45,883 nucleotides of DNA. It comes from Candidatus Zipacnadia bacterium. GTDB lineage: Bacteria > Armatimonadota > Zipacnadia > Zipacnadales > UBA5352. The stretch is from the NCBI GenBank assembly GCA_029820945.1, contig JALGUJ010000048.1, forward strand, positions 1-45,883. The letters are read 5' to 3'. The position numbers were made by a program, and so were the translations under genes. Under the pieces are notes generated by a model. The model saw nothing but the letters and a program-made list of their open reading frames with translations. It made no database searches and was not told where the DNA came from. Of this stretch, positions 14,947-23,179 are shown piece after piece; the first letter of the stretch is position 1, and each line of letters starts with the position of its first letter.

Positions 14947-15506
14947 GCGACCGCCTCCCCTGCGTGTGCGCTCTCACGTCATCGCTCATGCAGCGGTCGG
15001 TGTGCCTCCTGATTGTCACTTCCTCCTGCCGCGCCTCACCATCCACGGCTGCTCGCCCCGAGGGCGCAGGCCCGCTTGCCATCGCCCTTCGCGCCATCCC
15101 GCTCACGAGCGGCACCCCGCGTCATTGCCCTCGGTCGTTGCCGTTGTGCCCCCGGCGCCCCCGTCGGGGGGCGCCCGCAGGGCGCCTGCCGTCGCCATTG
15201 CTGTGCGCAGCGGCGCGTGCTCACATCCGTCGGCCGTCCGCCGTCGGCGACCCGCTCCCTCCATTAACTCTGGTACCGGAGCGCTCGATGATGCCGCCTA
15301 TCTTCCGTCCCCCGCCTTCCGTGCCCCCGTGACCTCACGAGCACGGCCCTCAACGCAATTGTGAGATCGCGCTGAGCCTATCTTGAGCGCCCCTTGCTTA
15401 AGCCCGTGTATACTTGCTGCACTTCCTGTGTGGCCGCCACACCGGGAGGGGACCACCGGCTGGACGTCCTGTCTCACCGGCGCCCGCTGACGCAGAGGAC
15501 AACGAC
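14947..15506. other. 560-base gap between phage module and host genes
   Basis: From 14950 to 15260 the gap holds repeats: the hairpin GGCGCCCCC (15154-15162) with GGGGGCGCC (15167-15175), then GCGCCC (15171-15176) with GGGCGC (15180-15185), within GCCGTY hexamers. From 15270 to 15506 it becomes less repetitive. A possible -10 TATACT lies at 15409-15414, but the best -35 candidate (TTGAGC at 15383-15388) is 20 bases away, so this promoter is weak. No tRNA, integrase fragment or att duplication is seen. Confidence 0.6.
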
Positions 15507-16979
15507 TTGAGCAATCGACGCTATCCTCCGCCTGGCTGGGTGCATCGTGTCGTACTCCTCGGCTTCGCCGCCTGCATCATTGCGGCGACCGTTTTGCGTG
15601 CCTCACACCCGCCCGCCGATCTCCCGCGCGTCGAACTCTCCGAGCAGTACCGTCCGGTCTCCGCCGCCGTCGGCCTGTCGCGCGAGCTTCCGCGCGGCGG
15701 CGTCCTTGCCACCTACGTGTATGCCCTTGCCTACGCCGCCCACTACCGAATCACCGCCATCCCTGCGCCTCACATGCCCCCGGTCACCTGGGCCTCAGGC
15801 TTCCTCAAGGACCCCATCGGCTTCTCCGGGCCCGCTCGCCTCATCGCCGTCGAGGCCGGCGTGCTCGCGGTCTGCTTGCTCTTCATGCTCCTCTCGCGCC
15901 TCATCGATCACTGGGCCGCCGTCGCCGGCGCCTTCCTGCTCGCCGTTCACCCGTCCGCCGTCGCCCTCAGCCACTCGCTCGACTCAAGCGCCCTCTGCCT
16001 GTGCTTCCTGCTGTGCGGCCTCCTGGTGCTGATGCCTGCCGCGACCCGCAGGCTCCGCCTGGTGGAGTTCGCCGCTGGCGGCCTGGCCCTCGGCTTCGCC
16101 ACCGAGACCATCCCCGCCGCCTGGCTGCTCGCCCCGACGCTGGTTGCCTGGCATCTCCATCACGCACCCGAGGACCGGCGCCGTCACATCGCCCTGGGGG
16201 CCACCATCGGCTCCATCGCCTTCATCACTGCCGCCATGACGGTGCTGCCCGGCTGGTACGCTGCGCGCGGTGAGGCCCTGGTCGCCACCGCCCTCCACGG
16301 CGCCATTCTCCTTGGCGTGGCCGCCGCCGGCGTCTCCGCCGTGCGCGCCATGCGCGCCCGCGTGTCCCGAGGCACTTACTCCTCGGCCGTTCTCGGCAGT
16401 GCTCTGGTTGCCTGCATTGTGCTGGTCGCCTGGCCCGGCGCTTCCCGCGCCGCGCGCGTCACCGACCCCGGCGCCGCCGCCTCGTTCTGGATCGCAGACA
16501 CCCTCCCCGATGGTGCCACGGTCGCCGTCCACGCCAGCCTGCGCGACCGCGTGAACATCCCGCGCGACCCTCGCAGTTGGTGCCGCGAGCTGCGTGCGCC
16601 CGGCGGGCTGTGCCGACATTCCCTGGCCTGGGCGGTCGCCTCCGTGCAGGCCTCGCAGGCCCTCGGAGAGCCCACCTGGGACGTCACCTGGTTCGACGGC
16701 GATCAGCCCGTCTCGTCGGGGGTGCAGGACGTGACCGGCGACCATGTCCTGAGCGACTTTGTCGTGGTACCGGAATCGCTTGAGCCGGAGCCCTCCGACG
16801 GTCTCTGGCTCGCCGCGCGCTTCCATGCTCGCGAGGAGAGTGGCGAGGGGATCTCCATCTGGGGTGTGCTTCCCGCATCGGCGCCGAGGTCATCGAGCCA
16901 CGTGGACTGGAGCATCAAGGACGCCCCCCGCACCGCGACCGGCCCCGCCCCCGACGCCGTCCGCCGTTGCCGTTCATAG
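15507..16979 (+). CDS. Multi-pass membrane protein, GT39/ArnT-like glycosyltransferase candidate
   Basis: A 490-residue protein starting at TTG 15507 behind AGAGG. It has an N-terminal hydrophobic segment (VVLLGFAACIIAATVL), then several more: AVEAGVLAVCLLFMLLSRL, WAAVAGAFLLAVHPSAVAL, ALCLCFLLCGLLVLMP, AAGGLALGFATETIPAAWLL, IALGATIGSIAFITAAMTV, ALHGAILLGVAAAGVSAV, AVLGSALVACIVLVAW, followed by a soluble C-terminal domain of about 150 residues. The early periplasmic loop (PRVELSEQYRPVSAAVG) and the HPSAVALSHS motif resemble lipid-linked sugar transferases of the GT39/GT83 type. The C-terminus merges into repeat DNA (RTATGPAPDAVRRC), so the true end may have been altered by repeat insertion. 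Nearby GT9 genes support a role in envelope glycans. Confidence 0.65.
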   Translation: MSNRRYPPPGWVHRVVLLGFAACIIAATVLRASHPPADLPRVELSEQYRPVSAAVGLSRELPRGGVLATYVYALAYAAHYRITAIPAPHMPPVTWASGFLKDPIGFSGPARLIAVEAGVLAVCLLFMLLSRLIDHWAAVAGAFLLAVHPSAVALSHSLDSSALCLCFLLCGLLVLMPAATRRLRLVEFAAGGLALGFATETIPAAWLLAPTLVAWHLHHAPEDRRRHIALGATIGSIAFITAAMTVLPGWYAARGEALVATALHGAILLGVAAAGVSAVRAMRARVSRGTYSSAVLGSALVACIVLVAWPGASRAARVTDPGAAASFWIADTLPDGATVAVHASLRDRVNIPRDPRSWCRELRAPGGLCRHSLAWAVASVQASQALGEPTWDVTWFDGDQPVSSGVQDVTGDHVLSDFVVVPESLEPEPSDGLWLAARFHAREESGEGISIWGVLPASAPRSSSHVDWSIKDAPRTATGPAPDAVRRCRS

Positions 16980-17098
16980 GACAGGCAGCCCTCCCGTTGC
17001 CCCTTCCGGAACGGCTATGCATTACCCACATCTCGTGCGCGGGCCGGAACGGAGGGATAAGGCGCTTGCTCTGCAAGCGCAGGGGGAGGCCCGCCCTC
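16960..17098. repeat. Hairpin repeat interrupted by a 29-base ATGCAT-type insert
   Basis: CCGGAACGG occurs at 17006-17014 and again at 17044-17052, flanking a 29-base insert (17015-17043) that begins CTATGCATTACCCACA. After the second copy come GAGGG, an 8-bp stem GCGCTTGC (17062-17069) with GCAAGCGC (17073-17080), and GGCCCGCC (17088-17095). The insert is nearly identical (25 of 28) to 24450-24477. A degenerate GGACAGGC half-hairpin lies just upstream at about 16979. Confidence 0.75.
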
Positions 17099-18235
17099 CT
17101 ATCCGCCGCTATCCGCCATCACTTCGCTTATCGCCCCCAGCACCATCTCCGGCTCAATCCCGGGCATGCAGGCCCACCCGTGCGGGCACGCCTCCTTGGC
17201 CCGGATGTAGCACGGCGCGCACTCCATCTCAGTCACGATCTTCCGCCCCCGCCCGAAGATCGCCATCTCCTGCGCCGGCGTCGGCCCGAACATTGACACC
17301 ACCGGCGTCTTCACCGCCACCGCCGCATGCATCGGGAAGCAGTCCCCGCACACCACCACGTCACACTGCCCCAGCAGCGCCGCGAACTGCATGATGCTGT
17401 GCCCCGTCCCCGTATCCGTCACCACCCCCCCCAGCTCCCGCTTCAGCCGCCGGTTGATCTCCCGCTCCGCCGGTCCGCCGACGAGTACCACCTGCGCATC
17501 CGTCTTCGCCCACAACAGCCGCGCCAGCTCCGCGAAGTGCTCCGTCGGCCAGTCCTTCGTAGCGAACCGCGCGCTGTCCCCGCCCGTTGCCAGCGCCACC
17601 ACCCTCTGCCCATCCGCATCAACGCCCACCCCGCGCAGCACCCCCCGCGCGTATGCTACCTCCTCCTCGGTCGGCTCCAGCACGTACTCCTCGCCCTCGT
17701 AGGGCACTCCCACCAGGTCGAAGATCAGCTCCGCCAGCGTCTTCTCGTTCACTCGCGAGCGCAGCTCATCCGACAGGCTCAGCGCTACATATGGCATCGA
17801 CTGCTCGTTCAGCGGCATCAGGCTCCCGCTCTGGTGCAGCCCGAAGCCCAGCCGCTCGTCCGCCGGCACCATCTGCGCCAGCGCCGCCTCCGCCCGGTTT
17901 GCCTCCAGGCTCACCACCAGATCGAACCGCCGCCGCGTGAGCAGCCCCGCCGCCTCCCACGAGTACTCGATCACCTCGTTGACCAGCGGATTCGCCCGCA
18001 CCAGCGGCGCCGCGACGGGACTCGTCAGCCACGCGATCCACGGATCGTCGTAACGCTTGCGCAGCGCATGCACGATCGGGCTCGACTTGACGACATTGCC
18101 CAGTTGGTGCACTCTTACCACGAGCACCTGCGGCCCCTTGGCCTCGTAGTGCTCGCAACCATCGCATTCGCTCTGCCACCGGCACGGCTTGTAGCCCGTG
18201 AACTGCCGGCAGTCATACCGATATCGCTCGTCCAT
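17099..18235 (-). CDS. ADP-heptose:LPS heptosyltransferase-like protein, GT9 family
   Basis: A 378-residue cytoplasmic GT-B enzyme expected to add heptose or a related sugar to an LPS-type core. The N-terminal Rossmann start VLVVRVHQLGNVVKSSPIVH (37-56) and the C-terminal nucleotide-sugar region VVVCGDCFPMHAAVAVKTPV with MFGPTPAQE are GT9 hallmarks. Unusual are two Cys clusters: N-terminal C9, C18, C24 and C27, and C-terminal ECAPCYIRAKEACPHGWAC. Similar Cys-rich ends occur in GT9 proteins of other deep-branching bacteria and could bind metal or an Fe-S cluster (inference). ATG 18233-18235. It is divergent from the next GT9 gene, 46 bases apart, and convergent with the membrane transferase gene. 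Confidence 0.82.
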   Translation of the reverse strand: MDERYRYDCRQFTGYKPCRWQSECDGCEHYEAKGPQVLVVRVHQLGNVVKSSPIVHALRKRYDDPWIAWLTSPVAAPLVRANPLVNEVIEYSWEAAGLLTRRRFDLVVSLEANRAEAALAQMVPADERLGFGLHQSGSLMPLNEQSMPYVALSLSDELRSRVNEKTLAELIFDLVGVPYEGEEYVLEPTEEEVAYARGVLRGVGVDADGQRVVALATGGDSARFATKDWPTEHFAELARLLWAKTDAQVVLVGGPAEREINRRLKRELGGVVTDTGTGHSIMQFAALLGQCDVVVCGDCFPMHAAVAVKTPVVSMFGPTPAQEMAIFGRGRKIVTEMECAPCYIRAKEACPHGWACMPGIEPEMVLGAISEVMADSGG

Positions 18236-18281
18236 CGCTCAACCGCCTTCGAGGCTCCCGAGCGCGTCTGGAGGAAGCCCG

Positions 18282-19310
18282 TTGTCTGACCGCATCCTGG
18301 TCGTCCGCATGTCCGCCATGGGCGATGTCATTCAGAGCACGCCCGTCGCCCGCGGCCTCAAGGCCGCCCGCCCCGGCTGCCACCTCGCCTGGTTCATCAA
18401 CCGTCCCTTCGCCCCCCTGCTCGAGCACAACCCGCATATCGACCAGATCATCGCCATGCCCCTCCGCCCCACCGTCTCCGATGTCGTCGAGGCATGGTGG
18501 CACCTCAAGCACGGCGAGTTCGACGTCGCCATCGACCTCCAGGGCCTCGCCAAGAGCGCTGTCCCTACGCTCGCCAGTGGCGCCCCTCGCCGCATCGGCA
18601 AGGCCGAGGCGCGCGAGGCCGCTCTCCTTGCATACACCGAGCTGTCCCCGGAGCGCTGGGACCAGCAGTACATCTCCCAGCGCTATCTCGAAGTCTGCGA
18701 ACCCCTCGGCGTCTCCCGCGATGACTTCGTCCCCGAACTCTTCCTCGTGGATGAGGACTTCGGGCTCATCGACCGCGTGTGCGCCGCCCAGGGGGTCGCA
18801 CCCGACGAGCCGCTTGTCGTGCTCGTGACCTTCGCCCTGACCCCCAAGCGCGAGTGGCCGCCCGAGTTCGTGATCCAGCTCGCTGACGAACTCACCCATA
18901 GCCACGGCGCCCGCATCGTCATCCCCGGCGCCGCGAGCGAGCGCCCGCGCGCCGAGGCCATCTCCGCGCAGATGGCGCGCCCGCCGATCATCCTCGCCGG
19001 CGACACCTCCATCCGCGAGGCCGCTGCGGTGCTTCAGCGCGCCGATCTGGTCATCGGCGTCGAGAGCGGCCTGACGCACATGGCCTACGCGGTCCGCACG
19101 CCCACGATCTGCATCCTCACCTACCCGCCGCTGCGCAACGGTCCGGTCGGCCCCAACGCGCGCACCGTCTACGTACCCGACCTTCCCTGCCGGCCCTGCC
19201 GGCCCGATGCCCCCTGCGAACACTACCGCTGCGTCCGCGAACTCACCCCCGACCTCGTCCTCTCCGCCATCGCCGACCTCGCCCGCGAGACCCCTGTCTT
19301 CCCCGACTGA
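18282..19310 (+). CDS. ADP-heptose:LPS heptosyltransferase-like protein, GT9 family
   Basis: A 342-residue GT-B enzyme. TTG 18282-18284 is chosen because GGAGGA lies seven bases upstream and the family starts there (LSDRILVVRMSAMGDVIQST). Further signatures: DLQGLAKSA with the conserved Asp, FALTPKREWPPEFVIQLADE near the middle, and VIGVESGLTHMAYAVRTPTI, the C-terminal donor-binding loop. A C-terminal Cys motif (CRPCRPDAPCEHYRC) parallels the one in the divergent neighbour. The pair probably acts on the same envelope glycan, with the GT39-like and GT4-like proteins nearby. Confidence 0.82.
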   Translation: MSDRILVVRMSAMGDVIQSTPVARGLKAARPGCHLAWFINRPFAPLLEHNPHIDQIIAMPLRPTVSDVVEAWWHLKHGEFDVAIDLQGLAKSAVPTLASGAPRRIGKAEAREAALLAYTELSPERWDQQYISQRYLEVCEPLGVSRDDFVPELFLVDEDFGLIDRVCAAQGVAPDEPLVVLVTFALTPKREWPPEFVIQLADELTHSHGARIVIPGAASERPRAEAISAQMARPPIILAGDTSIREAAAVLQRADLVIGVESGLTHMAYAVRTPTICILTYPPLRNGPVGPNARTVYVPDLPCRPCRPDAPCEHYRCVRELTPDLVLSAIADLARETPVFPD

Positions 19311-19367
19311 GGCGGTCTCGCGCCCATTCACTCCCGGCCTCATCCTCGCCCGCCGTCACCGTCCGCC

Positions 19368-21002
19368 CTACGTCAGTGCCACCCTACCCTCCGCTCGCCC
19401 ACCCTTCTGGCTCTCCGCCCTCACCGTCACCTCGCCCCCGTTCGGCGCCCGCACGAACCACTCCAGCTCTGCCGACCGGCCCCGCGCCGGCAGATGCCCG
19501 ATCTCGCGGTAGCGCCCCAGCGACAGCACCTCGACGCCTTCCCCTGCTTCCAGCTCCACCGACACCGGCCGCAGGGACCGCAGGCTCAGGGCCCGCTGCG
19601 TGATGTTCGTCGGCAGCGCCCCGTCGTTCATCACTCGCGCGCGCACCCGGTAGATCCCCTCCCCCACGCTCGCCACGTCCACATCCGAGATCACCAGTCG
19701 TGGTCGCCGCGCCGCATACTCGATGATGAACCGCGCCGACCCCGGCGCGATCATCTCCCGCAGGTTCTCGAAGGACGGATTGATCATCCAGTACTGCTTC
19801 CAGCCCCCGATCTCCACCCTCCCGAGCTGTGGATGCTCGAACTCATGCCAGTCCACAAACATCTCCTGCTCCGGATGCTCGTCGTGGTAGCGCATCGCGT
19901 CCTTCATGAACAGGTGCCGTTCGTCGGCGCTGGCCGCGAAGAACTCCTCGGTCTTCACTCCCGCCGCGTTGTAGATGTTCCCCTGCTCGATCTCGAAGTG
20001 GAACAGCCCCATGTGCAGGTAGCCCCAGTCGGCCGAGTGCCCCTTCAACGACGCCGGCGGCGAGTCCGCCGACCGGTACTCGATCGTCGGCAGCAGCGCC
20101 AGCCCCGTCAGCTCCGCTGCCCGCTCGCCCAGCTCCTCGAACACCTTCCGGTCCGCAGGCAGGATCTCGTCCAGCGTCCCGGTGCTCGGCGGCATCAGCA
20201 CCGCGCTGCTCCCGCAGTGGAAGCCCAGGATGCCGAAGATGCTCGGGTGCGCGTACACAAACTCCGCCAGCGCCCGCATCTCCGGCTCCGAGAACGGGTA
20301 GTCGCCCGCGCCGCCCTGCTCGTGCTCCTGGTGCCAGTTCGCCGGCCAGTTGCGGTTGAAGTCGTGCGACCGCGCGCACGCCACGCGGATCTCCCCGCCG
20401 TCCCATCCATGCACCATGCCTTCGGGCATGATCGCGTAGAACGGCCCCTCGGTGTCCGTCGCCTCCCGCGGCACCATGATGCGCCGGTCCTCCGGCGACG
20501 CCTTCCACTGCCCGTCCGGACGCTCGATCCGCATGTCCACGATGAACCCATCTCCGTCCACGTCCTCGCGCACCAGGCAGTTCGGCTCAACCCACTCATC
20601 GGTCCGGCTGCGGATGTTCGCCCCCGTCGTCAGCGCGAACTCCGCCCCGTCCGGGTTCAGCCGCGGCACCACATAGAAGACCACCTCCTGCAGCAGCTCC
20701 TCCAGGTCCACGTAGTCCGCCGCGCCGCTGAGCAGGTCGTGGATCAGCCGCAGCGACGACGTGGTGCCCGCCACCTCCTTGGCGTGGATGTTCGCGTGCA
20801 CGAAGTACGCGGGCCGCCCATCCACCGGCCCGCCCGCCTGGTCCGCGATCTCCAGCATCCAGATCTCGCGGCCCTCCGGCGTCTGGCCCAGCGTGTGCAG
20901 CCGGCACCGCCCCTCACACGCCTCTGCGACTTCCCGCAGGTACGCCGTCATCTCGTCGTAGCCGTACCAGTGATCGTACTGTGGCGCCTTCAGCTCACCC
21001 AT
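19368..21002 (-). CDS. M14-family zinc carboxypeptidase
   Basis: A 544-residue metallopeptidase. Zinc ligands H73 and E76 lie in NIHAKEVAGT and the third ligand is H262 in GFHCGSSAV. RLNPDGAEF (114-122) and SHDFNRNWP (212-220) are the substrate-carboxylate region, and the catalytic Glu is E338 or E340 in HFEIEQGN. The last 120 residues form a beta-sandwich (RPRLVISDVDVASVGEGIYRV onward) like the CARDB/transthyretin modules added to such enzymes. There is no signal peptide, so the enzyme appears cytoplasmic, or is exported by another route. ATG 21000-21002 with GGGGAGAG upstream. It is monocistronic between repeats and the convergent GT9 gene. Confidence 0.85.
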   Translation of the reverse strand: MGELKAPQYDHWYGYDEMTAYLREVAEACEGRCRLHTLGQTPEGREIWMLEIADQAGGPVDGRPAYFVHANIHAKEVAGTTSSLRLIHDLLSGAADYVDLEELLQEVVFYVVPRLNPDGAEFALTTGANIRSRTDEWVEPNCLVREDVDGDGFIVDMRIERPDGQWKASPEDRRIMVPREATDTEGPFYAIMPEGMVHGWDGGEIRVACARSHDFNRNWPANWHQEHEQGGAGDYPFSEPEMRALAEFVYAHPSIFGILGFHCGSSAVLMPPSTGTLDEILPADRKVFEELGERAAELTGLALLPTIEYRSADSPPASLKGHSADWGYLHMGLFHFEIEQGNIYNAAGVKTEEFFAASADERHLFMKDAMRYHDEHPEQEMFVDWHEFEHPQLGRVEIGGWKQYWMINPSFENLREMIAPGSARFIIEYAARRPRLVISDVDVASVGEGIYRVRARVMNDGALPTNITQRALSLRSLRPVSVELEAGEGVEVLSLGRYREIGHLPARGRSAELEWFVRAPNGGEVTVRAESQKGGRAEGRVALT

Positions 21003-21084
21003 GGCACTCTCCCCGTATCTCGCTCATCAGAACCGCCGCCGCCTTCGCTCCCCCCCGCGCTCCCTCCTCCCGCCGGTCACCCGT

Positions 21085-21250
21085 CAACGTTGCGGCGTGT
21101 CCGTAGTACGGGCGTCACCGCCCGTGCGCCCTTGCCATCCGCCGTCGCCGTCGGCGTGGCGGATGCCGTGCGGTTCGTAGGACAGGACCCCCTTCCCGCC
21201 CGTACACGCCACGAGGCGCCCGTCGCCGGGCGCCCCGTGATCACTCTTCG
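21085..21250. repeat. Intergenic hairpin repeat
   Basis: ACGGGCG (21108-21114) pairs with CGCCCGT (21119-21125), loop TCAC, followed by GCCGTCGCCGTC hexamers, GTGCGGTTCGTAGGACAGG text related to 9740-9760, and a hairpin GGCGCCCG / CGGGCGCC close to 21220-21240. The gap separates the CooS-like gene from the carboxypeptidase gene. Confidence 0.65.
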
Positions 21251-21261
21251 GGCCGGCGCCG

Positions 21262-23133
21262 TCAGATCCCCAGCGCCGCCCGCTTATTGTCGATATGCGC
21301 CGCGATCCCCTCCGCTACTTCGACCGCATCCTCACCGAGCGCGAGCCTGCCCCCCGTGATCCCCACCAGATCCTCGGTCAGCAGCTTCACTACCTCCGGC
21401 GACCCCGTCACCGGCGGCGTTGGCGACACGTGCGTATACAGCCCCAGCGCCAGCGCCCCGATCGCGTCGATCATCGCCTTCTGCTCCATGTACTCCGGCG
21501 CCGTGACTGCGATCGGCAACTCCGCCGTATCCACGCCCAGCGCATCCGCCACTGCCCCCACCAGCAGCGCGATCCGTCCGCAGTCGGTGCAGGTCCCGAA
21601 GCTCAGCACCGGCGGCACCCCCAGCGCCTCGCACACCCCGCGCAGACCCTCACCTGCCAGCTCCTGCGCTTCCAGCGAGTTGAGCCCTGCCACCTGCGTC
21701 GCCGCGTTGCCGCAGCCCGCCGACAGCACCAGGATGTCGCGGGCGATCAGCTCCCTCACCACCGCCGTGGTCAGGCTATCCTGCGGGCCGTTCTTGAGCG
21801 TCGTGCAGCTCACCATCGCCACGATGCCCTTGATCGCACCGCTCTTGACCGCATCCAGCAGCGGCTCCAGCGTCCCGCCCAGCGCCCCCAGCACCGCCTC
21901 CGTCGAGAACCCCGTGAGGATCTCCTGCCGGCGCTCCACCCCATGCCGCGGCTTGTCCTTGCGCTCCCTGAAGTTCTCGATCGCGATGTCGATGATCCGC
22001 TGCGCCTGCTCGGCCACCTGCGCGGGCACGTAGTCCACCCGCTCATGCGTCCCGGGCACGCCGATCACGTGCGACACCGCCACCAGCTTCGTGCCGTAGC
22101 GGTCCGCGATCTCCGCCAGCGACGGCACCGAGCAGTTCATGTCCATCGCGAACACGTCCACCGCCCCCGTCGCGATCGCGTACTCCTGGCAGATCCAATT
22201 GCCTGTCATCCCCACGAACGCGTCGCTCGCCGCCAGGCGCTGCATCATCTCCTGCCCGGTCTCGATCGACCCCACGATGCGCAGGCCCTTCGCGCCCGTA
22301 TCCCGCGCCCGCGCCTGCACCTCCTCCGACTCCGCCGCCTGCACCAGCGCGAACCCCATGAACGGCTCATGGCCGTTGGGCAGGATGTTCACGTAGTCCG
22401 CGTCCAGTATCCCCAGGTCCACATGCGCCGCGTGCGGCTGCGGCGTCCCGAACAGCGCGTCCTGGCCCATCTCCAGCGGCACCTGCACCGCGTAGAACGT
22501 CGCGATGCCCATGCGCAGTGCCGCCTTCGCCAGGCTCACGTAGTCCCCGTCGATGTTCGTCATCGACCGCGTCGTGCAGTCCAGAAGCTCATGCAGCGGA
22601 CCACCGGGGAATATGCCCAACTCGCGCCACAGAGCCTTGCGACTCTCGGGAGCTAGCGCCTTGACCCAGATCGATTCCTCGTCGCTGCACTGCGCCATGC
22701 TGTCGAGAATCCCCTTGCCCACCGCAACCGCGCGGGCGTTGACATCCGCCTCCTCGATCCCCAGCACCGACGCCAGCATGTCCAGCTTGCTCTCGTCCAT
22801 GATCCGGAACGGCGTCTTCCCCTCCCCGGTCGCGATCAGCGTCTCCCCCACGTCGCGCGCGTGATGTCCGTACGCCCCAAGCCCCATGATGTTCAGGTGC
22901 ACCAGGTTGCGCATGACCATCCCCGCCCCATCGATGCCGCAGACACCGCGATCTACCCCCGGCTTGATCCGGCACGGCCCCTGGCTGCACAGCGAGCAGC
23001 GCAGGCCCTGCTCGCAGAACGGGCAGCGCTTGCCCTGCGCCTCATATCGATCGGCAACGTTGGTCGCCTCGTCCGCCGCCATCACCTGGTACTGCGCGTT
23101 CACCGTCTCGTGCTGACTGACTGTCTCCGGCAT
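21262..23133 (-). CDS. CooS-like protein with an altered C-cluster: probable hybrid-cluster (CooS-V-type) enzyme, not a true CO dehydrogenase
   Basis: A 623-residue protein, start ATG 23131-23133 behind AGGAGGAG. B-cluster cysteines C46, C49, C54 and C65 are intact, and C37-x2-C40 fits a D-cluster of the CX2C kind. C-cluster ligands by alignment from memory with Carboxydothermus CODH-II: H255, C334, C443, C474 and C515 are kept, and Lys552 matches the catalytic Lys. The Cys295 position is Glu291: the usual GICCTGNE reads GSIETGQE. CooS-V of Carboxydothermus, which lacks a canonical Cys, is known to hold a Fe-S-O hybrid cluster, to be inactive with CO and to reduce hydroxylamine slowly. No nickel-insertion gene cooC is nearby. 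The ferredoxin and Rrf2 genes upstream form one operon, which suggests a redox or nitrosative stress role (inference). Confidence 0.85.
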   Translation of the reverse strand: MPETVSQHETVNAQYQVMAADEATNVADRYEAQGKRCPFCEQGLRCSLCSQGPCRIKPGVDRGVCGIDGAGMVMRNLVHLNIMGLGAYGHHARDVGETLIATGEGKTPFRIMDESKLDMLASVLGIEEADVNARAVAVGKGILDSMAQCSDEESIWVKALAPESRKALWRELGIFPGGPLHELLDCTTRSMTNIDGDYVSLAKAALRMGIATFYAVQVPLEMGQDALFGTPQPHAAHVDLGILDADYVNILPNGHEPFMGFALVQAAESEEVQARARDTGAKGLRIVGSIETGQEMMQRLAASDAFVGMTGNWICQEYAIATGAVDVFAMDMNCSVPSLAEIADRYGTKLVAVSHVIGVPGTHERVDYVPAQVAEQAQRIIDIAIENFRERKDKPRHGVERRQEILTGFSTEAVLGALGGTLEPLLDAVKSGAIKGIVAMVSCTTLKNGPQDSLTTAVVRELIARDILVLSAGCGNAATQVAGLNSLEAQELAGEGLRGVCEALGVPPVLSFGTCTDCGRIALLVGAVADALGVDTAELPIAVTAPEYMEQKAMIDAIGALALGLYTHVSPTPPVTGSPEVVKLLTEDLVGITGGRLALGEDAVEVAEGIAAHIDNKRAALGI

Positions 23134-23179
23134 GGGCGTCTCTCCTCCTGTGTGTTCCCGCTGTGCGCCCGGCCCCACT

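Noticed and set aside
15350..15380. CAATTGTGAGATCGCGCTGAG resembling half of a lac operator
   Set aside because: Only one half matches, there is no dyad, no lac-type regulator is nearby, and the neighbouring promoter elements are weakly spaced.
14947..15506. tRNA or att site at the phage-host junction
   Set aside because: No cloverleaf-like or duplicated core sequence could be found by eye; the region is mostly hexamer and hairpin repeats.
2985..17098. CRISPR array in the repeated intergenic text
   Set aside because: The repeats are irregular, differ in sequence and spacing, have no uniform spacers, and no cas genes are present.
21262..23133. A genuine nickel CO dehydrogenase
   Set aside because: The Cys295-equivalent ligand is Glu, no cooC nickel-insertion gene is nearby, and the operon partners fit a redox stress enzyme better. 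Kept open as a minor alternative.
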